In this document: piece by piece, positions 31,413 to 40,740 of the stretch | Position numbering within the stretch: the first letter of the stretch is position 1 | Layout: every line of letters begins with the position of its first letter | The notes under the pieces: model-generated | The model's database searches: none | What the model saw: only the letters and a program-made list of their open reading frames with translations | What the model was told of the DNA's origin: nothing | Program-made: the position numbers and the translations under genes | Source of the DNA: Chitinophaga solisilvae | GTDB lineage: Bacteria > Bacteroidota > Bacteroidia > Chitinophagales > Chitinophagaceae | NCBI RefSeq assembly: GCF_009928525.1 | Contig: NZ_JAABOK010000002.1 | Coordinates: 372,001 to 436,000 of the forward strand | DNA length: 64,000 nt | Reading direction: 5' to 3'

Positions 31413-32804
31413 ATGCGGCATAGAATTATACTGACGGTGGCTTGTCTGGCCATTTTTTTTGAGGCATTGGATGTATCCGTGCTGAACATGGCATTACCGG
31501 CCATGGAGCAATACTTTCATTTCGGGCCTGACGCTATTCAATGGGTGCAGACGGTGTATGTACTGATGTATGCGGGATTTGTGCTGCTGGGCGGCCGTTT
31601 GTCCGACACTGCCGGCAGGAAGAAAATATTTATGACGGGAGCTGCACTCTTTTTATTGTCTTCCCTTTGTGCGGGATTTTCCCTTTCCTTCGGCTGGCTG
31701 CTAACCTGCAGGGCCTTGCAGGGAGCAGGGGTGGCACTGGCTATTCCTGCAGCCATGGCTATTATCAGTCATACTTTTACAGACCCTGCTGAGAAGAACC
31801 GGGCATTTGGCATTTTCGGTGCGATGGCGGGTATCGGCTTTGCCACGGGACTGGCTATCGGCGGACTTATCAGCGCGCTCTGGGGCTGGCAGTGGGTATT
31901 CTTCATCAACGTGCCGGTCATAGGTATGGTGTTGCTGCTGGCATGGTACTATATTCCGGCAGATATAAAAGCAGTGCATCCGCAACGTAACAACCTGCTG
32001 AGCGGCATACTGATCACTACGCTGATGCTGCTGGCAGCATGGCTGATTCATGACCTGGGGAACGTGGGGAAACATCCTGCATTGTTTACAGGATTACTTT
32101 TTATATTCAGCGTAACAGGGATTTATTTTGTGAGAAGGGAACGCGTACATGCGTCACCGTTAGTAGACTTCCGCCTTTTCCGGGTACAGGGCGTAATTAC
32201 CGGGAATGTGGGCGCTTTGTTACTGGGCAGCGTTTTTCTTCCCTATATTTTCCTGCTTACGCTGTATCTGCAGCAGGAGCTGCATTTCAGCTCCTGGCAG
32301 GCCGGGCTGGCATTATTTCCGTTTAGTATTCTTTCGGGCATAGTATCCAAATTTGTGTTACCTAAATTATTTCATCGCTGGGGGGTAACCCGTACTGGTA
32401 TTATCGGAAACAGCTGTATGCTGGCGGGTATTTTGTTTTTTGTACTGAGTTATTTTACGCCGTGGCCGCTGATTTTTATTTTCTGCGCGGTGTTAAGTAT
32501 TAATGCGCTGGGTATGGCTGTCACCTTCCCCTGTGTAACAATCCTGGCTATTCAGCATGTGCCGGAAACACAGCATGGTCTTGCTTCAGGGGTGAATGGC
32601 ACTGCCAATGCGCTGGGAGGAGGACTGGGGCTTTCACTGACAGGGCTGATGATGCAGCTGGCAGCTACCTATCATTGGAACAGTTATGGCGCAGGGCTGA
32701 CGGTGCTGGCTATTGTGGCTATGGCTGCTGTTTTTCAGCTATACCGTTTTTTGCGCCGTCCTCATCGGGCCGCTATGCCGGCTTATGCAGAGCTGCCATC
32801 CTGA
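31413..32804 (+). CDS. MFS transporter, DHA2 (EmrB/QacA) type
   Basis: The protein has 463 aa with about 14 membrane segments. It shows the DHA2 motifs: LDVSVLNMALPAM in TM1, GGRLSDTAGRKK between TM2 and TM3, and GPxxGG-like ATGLAIGG in TM5. Probably a proton-driven exporter of drugs or metabolites in the inner membrane. It is divergent from the Lrp regulator. Its last 22 nt overlap the 3' end of the convergent DNA ligase gene. Confidence 0.9.
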   Translation: MRHRIILTVACLAIFFEALDVSVLNMALPAMEQYFHFGPDAIQWVQTVYVLMYAGFVLLGGRLSDTAGRKKIFMTGAALFLLSSLCAGFSLSFGWLLTCRALQGAGVALAIPAAMAIISHTFTDPAEKNRAFGIFGAMAGIGFATGLAIGGLISALWGWQWVFFINVPVIGMVLLLAWYYIPADIKAVHPQRNNLLSGILITTLMLLAAWLIHDLGNVGKHPALFTGLLFIFSVTGIYFVRRERVHASPLVDFRLFRVQGVITGNVGALLLGSVFLPYIFLLTLYLQQELHFSSWQAGLALFPFSILSGIVSKFVLPKLFHRWGVTRTGIIGNSCMLAGILFFVLSYFTPWPLIFIFCAVLSINALGMAVTFPCVTILAIQHVPETQHGLASGVNGTANALGGGLGLSLTGLMMQLAATYHWNSYGAGLTVLAIVAMAAVFQLYRFLRRPHRAAMPAYAELPS

Positions 32805-34393
32805 TGCTGACTTAACTGTAGTAATGCCTTCAGGTCTTCGATGGTATTGATTTCAGCTACCGGCTTATCTTTCCGCCAGCGGCTGATACGGGGGAACCGC
32901 AGTGCCACGCCTGACTTATGCCGGTTGGAAGCGGCAATGCCTTCAAAGGCGATCTCAAAAACCTGTGATGCCTGTACGGTGCGCACGGGGCCGAATTTCT
33001 CCAGGGAATGACGTTTGATCCAGTTATCCAGTTCAGCAATTTCTTTGTCGGTCAGGCCGGAATAGGCTTTGGTAAAGGGCACCAGCGCATCTCCGTCTTT
33101 CACCGCAAAGGTATAATCAGTGTACAGGTTGGAGCGCCGGCCGTGTCCCTTTTGTGCATAGATCATGACCGCATCAATAGTATAGGGATCAATTTTCCAC
33201 TTCCACCAGTCGCCGCGCTTACGGCCTACCTGGTAGACTGCGCTGCGTTTCTTCAGCATAATGCCTTCACTCATTTTTTCGCGCGCCTGCAAACGCAGGG
33301 CTGTCAGCTCTTCCCAGGTGTGACAGGTAATAACGGGAGATAGCAGCAATGCTGGCTGCTGTTGCGCAGCGACGAGGGTTTCCAGCAGCTGCCGGCGTTC
33401 TGCCAGCGGTTGCTCGCGTATATCTGTTCCTTCCCATTCCAGGAGATCATAGCTGAGAAAGGCTACCGGCGCTTCCTGCAGCTGCTTGCGGGTAATATTT
33501 TTACGGCCTATGCGGGTCTGCAGTGTCTGAAAGGGAAGAGGTGCACCGTTAGCGAAAGTGAGTATCTCTCCGTCAATCACAGTGCCATTGGGCAGGGAAG
33601 TGAGCAGTGGTGCGAACTCCGGAAACTTGTCGGTAATCAGTTCTTCCCCGCGCGACCATACAAACAGCTGGTCTTCCCGTTTGATGATCTGTCCACGTAT
33701 CCCATCCCATTTCCATTCTGCCTGCCAGCCGGCAATGTCTCCCAGTGCGGCGGGTGTGTCTTCCAGGGCATAGGCGAGGAAGAAGGGGTAGGGGCGGGAA
33801 GCGTCGGCGCCGGTAGTGCTCTGGTGCAGCAGCTCTTCAATGGTGACGGCGCCGGGGTTCCAGTTACCGCTGATCATGTGCGACAGGGTAGCTGGTGGAA
33901 TCTGGTAAGTTCTGGAGAGTGCGTTCACCATCATTTTCTGAGACACGCCTATACGAAATCCACCGGTAATCAGTTTGTTGAAAACAAACCGTTCTCCGTC
34001 GTCCAGCTGATCCCAGGCGTTGAGGATGAACTGCTGTTTGATGGCTTCTGTAGCCTGTTCCAGCTGCTGCAGCTGTTCCAGCCAGTAATGCAGCGGAGCT
34101 GCCATCGGTTGGGTAAGGGGTGGCAGCAGCAGGGAAATGGTTTCTGCAAGGTCGCCAACGGTATGATAGCATTCATCAAACAGCCATTCCTGCAGGCCGG
34201 TGGCTTGCAGGCACCATGTTTTCAGCTGCGTGCTGTTAACGGTGCGTTTAGGCCTGCGGCCGGAGAACAGCGCCAGCACCCAGGTTTTATCCTTTGCCGG
34301 CGCGGTGGCAAAGTATTGACTCAAAGCCTCCAGCTTTTCGTTGGTTTTAGTGCTGTTGCCCAGCAATTTTACCAGTTGTGAAAATTGTTGCAC
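32783..34393 (-). CDS. ATP-dependent DNA ligase (ligase-associated repair system)
   Basis: The protein has 536 aa. A helical N-terminal DNA-binding domain (1-200) is followed by the nucleotidyltransferase core with the adenylated lysine in EWKWDGIRGQ (Lys228), motifs VIDGEI and EGIMLKK, and an OB-fold tail (VFEIAFEGI, LRFPRISRWR). This is the LigB-like type used by the ligase-associated DNA damage response. It starts 4 nt after the MBL exonuclease gene, forming a tight pair. The helicase and PdeM partners are at 21-25.5 kb. The 3' end overlaps the convergent MFS gene by 22 nt. Confidence 0.94.
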   Translation of the reverse strand: MQQFSQLVKLLGNSTKTNEKLEALSQYFATAPAKDKTWVLALFSGRRPKRTVNSTQLKTWCLQATGLQEWLFDECYHTVGDLAETISLLLPPLTQPMAAPLHYWLEQLQQLEQATEAIKQQFILNAWDQLDDGERFVFNKLITGGFRIGVSQKMMVNALSRTYQIPPATLSHMISGNWNPGAVTIEELLHQSTTGADASRPYPFFLAYALEDTPAALGDIAGWQAEWKWDGIRGQIIKREDQLFVWSRGEELITDKFPEFAPLLTSLPNGTVIDGEILTFANGAPLPFQTLQTRIGRKNITRKQLQEAPVAFLSYDLLEWEGTDIREQPLAERRQLLETLVAAQQQPALLLSPVITCHTWEELTALRLQAREKMSEGIMLKKRSAVYQVGRKRGDWWKWKIDPYTIDAVMIYAQKGHGRRSNLYTDYTFAVKDGDALVPFTKAYSGLTDKEIAELDNWIKRHSLEKFGPVRTVQASQVFEIAFEGIAASNRHKSGVALRFPRISRWRKDKPVAEINTIEDLKALLQLSQHQDGSSA

Positions 34394-34397
34394 GGCT

Positions 34398-35405
34398 TCA
34401 CGATTCAGTGTTAGTAATTATTTCTTCTTCTCCGTAGGCGGTGGTGACTTCTTTTGCCGCGATTCCTTTTTCCTGGAGATAGCGCGCAAATACGCTGCTG
34501 AAGCCATGTGTGGCGTATACCTGTTCTGCTCCGGTGGCATCAACGGCGGAGAGCAGCCCTTTCCAGTCGGCATGGTCCGACAGTGCGAAGCCTGCGTCTG
34601 CATTGCGGCGGCGCATGTTGCCGCGCACCTGCATCCAGCCGCTGCAGACGCCCAGCGAGTAAGGCTGGAACCTGCGCATCCATACCGTATCATCGGCGGA
34701 AGGAGGGGCCATGACAACTGCATTTTTAAAGGCTGATTTAGGTGTTTCCGGCGTAATTCTCTCTACTAACGGTAACGGATAACCGTTGTTACGCAGCAGC
34801 TCGTTTACATTGGCGATGGCGCCATGCGCCAGAAAATGCGGAACGGTATCCTGCAGCGAGTGAAGCAGGCGTTGCGCCTTTCCCAGGCTGTAAGCCAGCA
34901 GCACGCTGGCTTTGCCGGCCTGCTGATTTTCGTATATCCATCGGTTGATGTCTGTGATAATCTGCTGCTGTGGCTGCCATCGGTAAACAGGCAGTCCGAA
35001 GGTAGACTCAGTAATGAAGGTGTGACATCGTACCGGTTCAAAAGGAGCGGATATGCCATCCTGCTCCAGCTTGTAATCACCACTGGCGACCCACACCTCG
35101 CCGTTTTGTTCTACACGTACCTGTGCGGAACCGATGATATGTCCTGCAGGATGCAAGGAAACCCTGACGCCGTTGATGCTGAGCATTTCCCCGTAATCCA
35201 TCCCCTGTACGCTTATGTCCGCTCCCAGCCGCAATTGCAACAATGGTACCGTCTCCTTTTGACAGAGATAATGCGCACTTCCCCATCGGGCATGATCTGA
35301 ATGCGCATGGGTGATAACTGCACGCTGTACGGGTTTCCACGGATCTATGTAAAAATCTCCGGCAGGGCACCAGATGCCTTTATCAGTAAACTGAAGCACG
35401 TTCAT
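34398..35405 (-). CDS. Ligase-associated DNA damage response exonuclease (MBL/beta-CASP)
   Basis: The protein has 335 aa: metallo-beta-lactamase motif THAHSDHARWG (His33, His35, Asp37, His38), HPAGHIIGSAQV, ASGDYKLE, then beta-CASP features (LLAYSLGKAQR, LSDHADWKGL). It matches TIGR04122-type exonucleases (Snm1/Artemis-like) that precede the ATP-dependent ligase. It is first in the pair with the ligase. A perfect 21-bp hairpin ends 8 nt upstream of the ATG. Confidence 0.93.
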   Translation of the reverse strand: MNVLQFTDKGIWCPAGDFYIDPWKPVQRAVITHAHSDHARWGSAHYLCQKETVPLLQLRLGADISVQGMDYGEMLSINGVRVSLHPAGHIIGSAQVRVEQNGEVWVASGDYKLEQDGISAPFEPVRCHTFITESTFGLPVYRWQPQQQIITDINRWIYENQQAGKASVLLAYSLGKAQRLLHSLQDTVPHFLAHGAIANVNELLRNNGYPLPLVERITPETPKSAFKNAVVMAPPSADDTVWMRRFQPYSLGVCSGWMQVRGNMRRRNADAGFALSDHADWKGLLSAVDATGAEQVYATHGFSSVFARYLQEKGIAAKEVTTAYGEEEIITNTES

Positions 35406-35412
35406 GTTATGA

Positions 35413-35459
35413 ATATACGAAAAAGGCCGTAGCTGTTTGCTACGGCCTTTTTCGTATAT
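35413..35459. terminator. Perfect 21-bp hairpin just upstream of the exonuclease start
   Basis: Left arm 35413-35433, loop TGTTT, right arm 35439-35459. The core is GGCCGTAGC/GCTACGGCC flanked by AAAAA/TTTTT, so it would work as a bidirectional intrinsic terminator for the upstream lipoprotein gene. It stands 8 nt from the exonuclease ATG, so it also leaves little room for a separate promoter. It could instead be an operator. Confidence 0.7.
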
Positions 35460-35577
35460 AATTACGAATTGCGAATTACGAATTACGAATGAGGAGCGAA
35501 GATTTAAGCGGAAATAAATTCTTATCCGCTTATATCTTCGCTCCTCATTCGTAATTCGTAATTCGCAATTCGTAATT
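35460..35577. repeat. Type A composite palindrome (53-bp arms, one mismatch)
   Basis: Arms are 35460-35512 and 35525-35577 with a 12-nt loop. Heptamer order is ACG, GCG, ACG, ACG, and the inner arm is GAGGAGCGAAGATTTAAGCG. It lies between the stop of the lipoprotein gene (9 nt away) and the hairpin at 35413-35459. Confidence 0.95.
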
Positions 35578-35585
35578 TGAAAAAC

Positions 35586-36881
35586 TCACTGGTTCATCTT
35601 CACATCCGCGCTATCTCCTTTTTGTATGATGAAAATGTTTTTGTTTTCAAAATAGGCGGGGACTTCATTATCTTTTATGTATACCGGCTGAAAGTTAAAG
35701 TGTGTCATTACTTTAGGTGCATTGGCTACATTGCTGTTGAAGTAAACACCGTTGGCCTGCAGCAGGCGCGTGAAGTACCAGGTCAGTTCAAAGCCTTTGT
35801 AGGCCATGTCTGACGGGCGGGCCCTGTAGGTTCTGCGGAAGTAATCGTTTACATATCTGCTGTAGACATCTGTTTTATCATTATAGTAAGGAGAGGAGTA
35901 GTATACCTGTAAACCCTTGAATTCAGGGTCTTTCAGCTTAAATACATCCCAGGTAGGCATACCGAAAATCTGCAGCGGATAGGTGGCGGAAGAAACGCTG
36001 AGTTTACGTAACAGGCTTTTGGCGCCGGTTTCGTCGAGTGCCGTCACGATGATAACGTTGGGGCGGTCGGCGAGGAGATATTTAGAAATCTCTTCCGGTG
36101 TGGTGGCGTCATTCCAGATGACTTCCCTTATCCTTGATTTTTTGCTGCTCTCCATTTTATCGTAGGAGGCTTTAAAGTCAGCAGCCATGCGGCTTTCGAA
36201 GGTAGTATTCCTGCGGAAGAGCACAATGTTTTTGCTGGCGAAGGCATCCTGAACATATTGGTGCAGGGCTTCGCAGTGTGTTTTGAGGGTACTGTTGGAG
36301 ATGAACAGGAAAGGATTGTCGGTGATACCTGCGTCATTGGGGAATGTAGCGGATACCAGGTTGATCTGTTTATTTTTGGCAAAATCGCTCAGCTCTTTCA
36401 GTTCCGGGTTGCTGACAGCGCCGATGATGAGGTCGGTGGCATCCAGGGACCGGTTGTTGATGAGCGTTTGAACGCTTTGTTTTCCTTTGCTGTCATATAC
36501 GGTCACCTTCAGGTTATAGCCCAGTTGCTGCAGGCTGTCGAGCGCCAGTTGTGCGCCTTCATAAAATTCAAGTCCGGGTAACACATAGCGGGGCATGGTG
36601 CGGCCGGGAATATCGTTGGAGTTGGCAAATACTGAATCGAGGTACAATGGTGCGAAGATGGCCACATTGTAGTTGGATTTTTTTACTTCTTTGGCGAAAG
36701 CCGGTACATTGAAAGGTGCATTTTTGGCTGCTTCCTTCTTTGTTTCTGTTTTCTTTTCCGGCGCCGGCGTTAGTTTGGGCGGTGGTCCGTCAACACGCCC
36801 AGCAGACTTCCGGGAGGAAGAACAGGCAGTCATCAATACAGATAAAGTTAATCCGGCTAGTACTAGTTTTACGTGATTCAT
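35586..36881 (-). CDS. Lipoprotein with periplasmic binding protein type 1 fold
   Basis: The protein has 431 aa. A lipoprotein signal with lipobox MTACSSS (Cys about 20) is followed by a Pro/Lys-rich linker (PPPKLTPAPEKK) and an ABC substrate-binding, LivK-like domain (about 65-400: YNVAIFAPLYLDSV, LIIGAVSNPELKEL, NIVLFRRNT, GMPTWDVFK). Similar Bacteroidota proteins are annotated as amino-acid ABC substrate-binding or PBP1-type proteins, often with LysM partners. No permease genes are adjacent, so transport is not assured. It is transcribed after guaA, with a type A palindrome on each side. Confidence 0.82.
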   Translation of the reverse strand: MNHVKLVLAGLTLSVLMTACSSSRKSAGRVDGPPPKLTPAPEKKTETKKEAAKNAPFNVPAFAKEVKKSNYNVAIFAPLYLDSVFANSNDIPGRTMPRYVLPGLEFYEGAQLALDSLQQLGYNLKVTVYDSKGKQSVQTLINNRSLDATDLIIGAVSNPELKELSDFAKNKQINLVSATFPNDAGITDNPFLFISNSTLKTHCEALHQYVQDAFASKNIVLFRRNTTFESRMAADFKASYDKMESSKKSRIREVIWNDATTPEEISKYLLADRPNVIIVTALDETGAKSLLRKLSVSSATYPLQIFGMPTWDVFKLKDPEFKGLQVYYSSPYYNDKTDVYSRYVNDYFRRTYRARPSDMAYKGFELTWYFTRLLQANGVYFNSNVANAPKVMTHFNFQPVYIKDNEVPAYFENKNIFIIQKGDSADVKMNQ

Positions 36882-36896
36882 GGATGCTAATTTACT

Positions 36897-37049
36897 AAGT
36901 AATTACGAATTACGAATTGCGAATTACGAATGTAAAAGCGAAGAGCTAAACGTAGATTAAAGGTGATGTTTAATAAATATCCCTGATAATCTTCGTTTAG
37001 CTCTTCGCTTTTACATTCGTAATTCGCAATTCGTAATTCGTAATTACTT
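36897..37049. repeat. Type A composite palindrome (63-bp arms, one mismatch)
   Basis: Arms are 36897-36959 and 36987-37049 with a 27-nt loop. Heptamer order is ACG, ACG, GCG, ACG, and the inner arm is GTAAAAGCGAAGAGCTAAAC. The right arm reaches the last base of the guaA stop codon. Confidence 0.95.
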
Positions 37050-38587
37050 TATTCCCATTCTATCGTTGCCGGTGGCTTGGAACTGATATCATATACCACG
37101 CGGTTAATGCCTTTTACCCTGTTAATGATGTCATTAGACATTTTAGCGAGGAATTCGTAAGGCAGATGGGCCCAGTCGGCGGTCATACCATCGGTGGAGG
37201 TTACGGCGCGGAGTGCCACGGTAAACTCGTAGGTACGTTCATCGCCCATTACGCCTACGCTCTGTACGGGCAGGAGGATGGTACCGGCCTGCCATACTTT
37301 ATCGTAGAGTCCTGATTCGCGTAATCCTTCGGTATAGATAGCGTCTGCATCCTGGAGCATGGCTACTTTTTCCGGGGTGATGGCGCCGAGGATACGGATA
37401 GCCAGTCCTGGTCCGGGGAAAGGATGACGTCCGAGGAAAATCTCGCTGATGCCTATTTCACGGCCTACGCGGCGTACTTCATCTTTAAAGAGGAAGCGCA
37501 GCGGTTCAACGAGCTGCATATTCATTTTTTCCGGCAGACCGCCCACATTGTGATGCGATTTGATGGTAACAGAAGGGCCGTTTACAGAAACGGATTCAAT
37601 CACATCCGGATAAATGGTGCCTTGTCCGAGGAAAGATATATCTGTTAACTGGGTAGCTTCCTGCTGGAATACTTCTATAAACAGGCGGCCGATGATCTTA
37701 CGTTTTTGTTCAGGGTCAGAAACGCCTTCCAGCTGGCCGTAGAACATGTCTTTGGCGTTTACACCTTTCACATTGAGGCCCATGTGTTTGTAGGATTCGA
37801 GAACGGTTGTGAACTCGTCTTTACGTAACAGGCCGTTATCTACGAAGATGCAGAAGAGGTTTTTGCCGATGGCTTTGTGGATCAGCTCTGCTGCAACGGT
37901 GGAGTCCACGCCGCCGCTGAGGGCCATTACCACGCGTTTGTCGCCTACCTGTGCCTTGATTTTTTCTACTGTTTCCTGTACAAATGCAGCCGGTGTCCAG
38001 TCCTGCTGGCAGTTACAGATGTGTACCAGGAAGTTGCGGATGATCTGTTTACCTTCCAGGGAGTGTGTCACTTCCGGGTGGAACTGTAAACCGAAGATAG
38101 GATTAGCAGCGATGGTGGTGCTTTTGAAAGCGGCTACCGGGATATTTTCCGTGGTAGCAATAATATTAAAGCTTTCCGGAATGCGTTTGATGGTATCGGA
38201 GTGGCTCATCCATACCTGGCTTTTCGCGGAGATGTCGTATAATAATTTTTCCTCTCTGTCATTGTGTTCCATAAAGGCGCGGCCGTATTCGCGGATATTG
38301 CTCTTGGCAACTTCGCCGCCAAAGTTTTTGGCCATCAGCTGTGCGCCGTAGCAGATGCCCAGTACAGGCACTTTTGCGGCAATGGCTGCGATGTCGATGG
38401 AAGGCGCATTCTCTTCGTTTACAGAGAACGGGCTGCCCGATAAAATAACACCCTTGATGGTATCGTCCCACTGAATGGGCTGAAGACAAGGTTTAATTTC
38501 GCAATAAACATTCAGTTCACGGATGCTGCGTGCAATCAGCTGTGTGTATTGGGAACCGAAATCGAGGATAAGTATCTTTTCTGTCAT
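37049..38587 (-). CDS. guaA: Glutamine-hydrolysing GMP synthase
   Basis: The protein is 512 aa from the ATG at 38587. A class I glutamine amidotransferase (1-190) has catalytic GICYGAQ (Cys79) and FHPEVTHS. An ATP-pyrophosphatase domain (about 205-390) has P-loop [12 protein letters not shown] dimerisation domain ends in IEWE. It converts XMP to GMP in the cytoplasm. An open frame reaches 138 codons further upstream but crosses the divergent head-GIN gene and the TATCTTTG box, so the shorter form is right. Confidence 0.97.
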   Translation of the reverse strand: MTEKILILDFGSQYTQLIARSIRELNVYCEIKPCLQPIQWDDTIKGVILSGSPFSVNEENAPSIDIAAIAAKVPVLGICYGAQLMAKNFGGEVAKSNIREYGRAFMEHNDREEKLLYDISAKSQVWMSHSDTIKRIPESFNIIATTENIPVAAFKSTTIAANPIFGLQFHPEVTHSLEGKQIIRNFLVHICNCQQDWTPAAFVQETVEKIKAQVGDKRVVMALSGGVDSTVAAELIHKAIGKNLFCIFVDNGLLRKDEFTTVLESYKHMGLNVKGVNAKDMFYGQLEGVSDPEQKRKIIGRLFIEVFQQEATQLTDISFLGQGTIYPDVIESVSVNGPSVTIKSHHNVGGLPEKMNMQLVEPLRFLFKDEVRRVGREIGISEIFLGRHPFPGPGLAIRILGAITPEKVAMLQDADAIYTEGLRESGLYDKVWQAGTILLPVQSVGVMGDERTYEFTVALRAVTSTDGMTADWAHLPYEFLAKMSNDIINRVKGINRVVYDISSKPPATIEWE

Positions 38588-38594
38588 GGTGGTG

Positions 38595-38602
38595 CAAAGA
38601 TA
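38595..38602 (-). promoter_or_regulatory. -7 box TATCTTTG for guaA
   Basis: Read on the minus strand, an exact TAnnTTTG match 7 nt before the guaA ATG. It predicts a very short leader. Confidence 0.55.
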
Positions 38603-38681
38603 AAGGCTTGCCGTCAAAATTCGGTTTTGAAAATATAAAATCAGAAATCTCGTCGTATCTTTCTGCCATAATCTATATTTT

Positions 38682-39416
38682 ATGCAACTAAAATCATTCC
38701 TGTGCCGCACCCTGGTAGTAGTCGCTGTGCTGGCGCTTCTCCAGTCCTGTAATGTAACCGGCCAAAATCGTATTAAAGGCAGTGGTAATGTAATTAAAGA
38801 AGAAAGAAATATCCCTTCCTTCACCCGTATCAAAGTGGAAGGCAGTATGAACCTGTATCTGTCACAGGGTCCTGCAAAGGCGGCTTTGATTGAGGCGGAG
38901 GACAATGTTGCGCCGCTGGTGGAATTTGTGGAAGAAGACGGTAAGCTGAAAGTACGTTTCAAGAGAAATACCAGTATCAACACGCATAAGGGGGTAAACA
39001 TCTACCTGACAACACCTGAAGTGAGCGAGGTGGCGCTGGCAGGTTCCGGCGATGTAAAGCTGATGGATAAATTCAATTCCAGAGAAGATATGGCCATTAA
39101 ATTATCCGGTTCCGGTAATTTGAAAGGCAGCGTGAATGCTCCTGCTGTAAAGGCTTCCATAGCCGGCTCCGGAGATATGTTCCTGGATGGCGAAACGAAG
39201 AATGTGAGCGTTTCTATAGCCGGTAGCGGTGATTTTGAAGGAGAAGGCCTCTTATCCGAGGACGCAAAAGTGACTATAGCCGGCAGCGGTAGCGCTAGCG
39301 TACACGCCAGTGTAAAACTGGAGGCAAAAATTGCCGGTTCCGGTGATATAAAATATAAGGGCACTCCGCAGGTATCCAGCTCTGTAGCGGGTTCTGGCTC
39401 AGTGCGTAAAATATAG
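38682..39416 (+). CDS. Head-GIN domain lipoprotein (DUF2807)
   Basis: The protein has 244 aa. A lipoprotein-type signal ending LLQSC (Cys about 24) is followed by the DUF2807 domain: [20 protein letters not shown], then a beta-solenoid with seven repeats of (I/L/V)(A/S)GSG(D/N/S) spaced about 18-22 residues. The family is abundant in Bacteroidota and believed to be an envelope beta-helix; its function is unknown. It is divergent from guaA, with a near-consensus TATCTTTC box at 38656-38663. Confidence 0.88.
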   Translation: MQLKSFLCRTLVVVAVLALLQSCNVTGQNRIKGSGNVIKEERNIPSFTRIKVEGSMNLYLSQGPAKAALIEAEDNVAPLVEFVEEDGKLKVRFKRNTSINTHKGVNIYLTTPEVSEVALAGSGDVKLMDKFNSREDMAIKLSGSGNLKGSVNAPAVKASIAGSGDMFLDGETKNVSVSIAGSGDFEGEGLLSEDAKVTIAGSGSASVHASVKLEAKIAGSGDIKYKGTPQVSSSVAGSGSVRKI

Positions 39417-39513
39417 CCAGCAATATTTACAAATTTTTAACATTTTCAATATCATATAAAGCACACTTTTGCTGTTAATAGATTGGTTTTGAAAAAGATC
39501 AAAGTCCTTTTGT

Positions 39514-39559
39514 CCAGATACTGCCACAATGCAACAAAGCCGGTTGAGGCAGTATCTGG
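39514..39559. other. 12-bp hairpin in the gap before DarA
   Basis: CCAGATACTGCC (39514-39525) and GGCAGTATCTGG (39548-39559) form a perfect stem with a 22-nt loop and no T-run after it. It sits in the 280-nt gap between the head-GIN gene and DarA. It might be a leader structure, part of a small RNA, or an operator. Nothing else in the gap is recognisable. Confidence 0.45.
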
Positions 39560-39696
39560 CTGGGGCACAAGTAACCTGACTCCCGGTAAATACCCCCTTT
39601 CTCTCCCTGTGATCTGTCAAATTATCATTAAATGATATAAATAATCGTGCTTTTTTGTAAGTTTACAGTTTGAATTGTTGAACTCCTATTCCTTTT

Positions 39697-40617
39697 ATGA
39701 ACGAAAGACCGAAGGTGCTGGTTGTGTATTATACACAAACAGGACAATTAAAAAGGATCATAGATCATGTGTTGGCGCCGCTGAATGGCCATGTGGATGT
39801 AACTTATGAGCAGCTGGTTCCGGTAAGACCATTCCCTTTTCCATGGGGAAAGCAGGAATTTTATGATACCATGCCGGAAACAGTGCAGGGAACACCACGC
39901 GGGATTGAACCATTGAAAGTGGATGTGAATACGCATTTCGATCTGGTACTGCTGGCTTATCAGCCCTGGTTTTTATCTCCTTCACAGCCCACAGCCGCCT
40001 TCCTGCAAAGTGAGGCAGCAGCCAGGCTGCTGAAAGGTAAGCCCGTTATCACCCTGCTGGGAAGCCGCAACATGTGGCTCAACGCACAGGAGAAAGTGAA
40101 GGGCTATCTGCATAAAGCGGGTGCACAACTGGTAGGTAATATTGTACTGGTAGATAAATCACCGAACCTGGTTTCCCTGATTACCATCCTTCGCTGGGCA
40201 TTCAAAGGAAAGAAAGAGGCAACACGCTTTCTGCCGCAGGCGGGCGTTCAGGAGAATGAAATCCTGACATCCGGCCGTTTTGCGACCCCGATAGGCAGTG
40301 CGCTGTCTGCAAAAAAATGGGACGACCTGCATCCGCAGCTGCTTTCACTGAATTCAGTAGAGCTGCTGCCTAACCTGGTACTGCTGGAAAACAACGGTAT
40401 CAAGGCTTTCCGGTTCTGGGCAAAGTTCATCAGCGCCAAAGGCGGACCTGGCGCGGCTTCCCGTCAGGGAAGAGTAAGTATGTACAGAGGACTGCTGTTG
40501 GTAGGCATATTTGTGCTGACACCTATTACATTAATATCATCCCTTATCAGGTTAAACCTGAAGAGGAGTGAGCTGGAGCGCGAAGTGGAATATTACAAGG
40601 GTATTGGCTTGCGTTAA
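39697..40617 (+). CDS. darA: DarA-like dialkylresorcinol biosynthesis protein
   Basis: The protein has 306 aa. A flavodoxin-like N-terminal fold (KVLVVYYTQTGQLKRI; VLLAYQPWFLSPSQPT; VITLLGSRNMWLNAQEKV) is followed by a C-terminal membrane helix (about 268-290). This pattern matches the protein annotated as dialkylresorcinol condensing enzyme DarA in flexirubin and dialkylresorcinol clusters, where it acts with the ketosynthase DarB to make or aromatise the resorcinol ring. The adjacent DarB-like gene supports the call. It heads a rightward run of eight more genes. A gap of 203 nt with a leader ORF separates it from DarB. Confidence 0.78.
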   Translation: MNERPKVLVVYYTQTGQLKRIIDHVLAPLNGHVDVTYEQLVPVRPFPFPWGKQEFYDTMPETVQGTPRGIEPLKVDVNTHFDLVLLAYQPWFLSPSQPTAAFLQSEAAARLLKGKPVITLLGSRNMWLNAQEKVKGYLHKAGAQLVGNIVLVDKSPNLVSLITILRWAFKGKKEATRFLPQAGVQENEILTSGRFATPIGSALSAKKWDDLHPQLLSLNSVELLPNLVLLENNGIKAFRFWAKFISAKGGPGAASRQGRVSMYRGLLLVGIFVLTPITLISSLIRLNLKRSELEREVEYYKGIGLR

Positions 40618-40705
40618 CATGCCTTTTCCGCATCTTTAAGGGGTCTGCGGGAAGATACTATGCCGGCGCCCCATGGCGTGATAATTGTAATTCCGATTAG
40701 AATTA

Positions 40706-40713
40706 TATATTTA
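40706..40713 (+). promoter_or_regulatory. Near-consensus promoter before DarB
   Basis: TATATTTA matches seven of eight positions of TAnnTTTG. A TTG at 40685-40687, 18 nt upstream, is in the right place for the -33 element. It lies 28 nt before the small leader ORF. Confidence 0.4.
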
Positions 40714-40740
40714 CGCCCATATAAACCGTATAATTTAAAC

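Noticed and set aside
33362-34381. A 339-codon plus-strand frame opposite the DNA ligase
   Set aside because: No domain or signal; the opposite strand has a complete ligase with intact motifs.
35460-35577. Type A palindromes as ordinary intrinsic terminators
   Set aside because: Arms of 50-67 bp with no poly-U run, and at some loci a separate canonical terminator or hairpin next to them, do not fit the usual terminator form. Some termination activity remains possible.
38588-39001. Longer 650-codon reading of guaA
   Set aside because: The extra 138 codons overlap the divergent head-GIN gene and the promoter box. [16 protein letters not shown] is the normal GuaA start.
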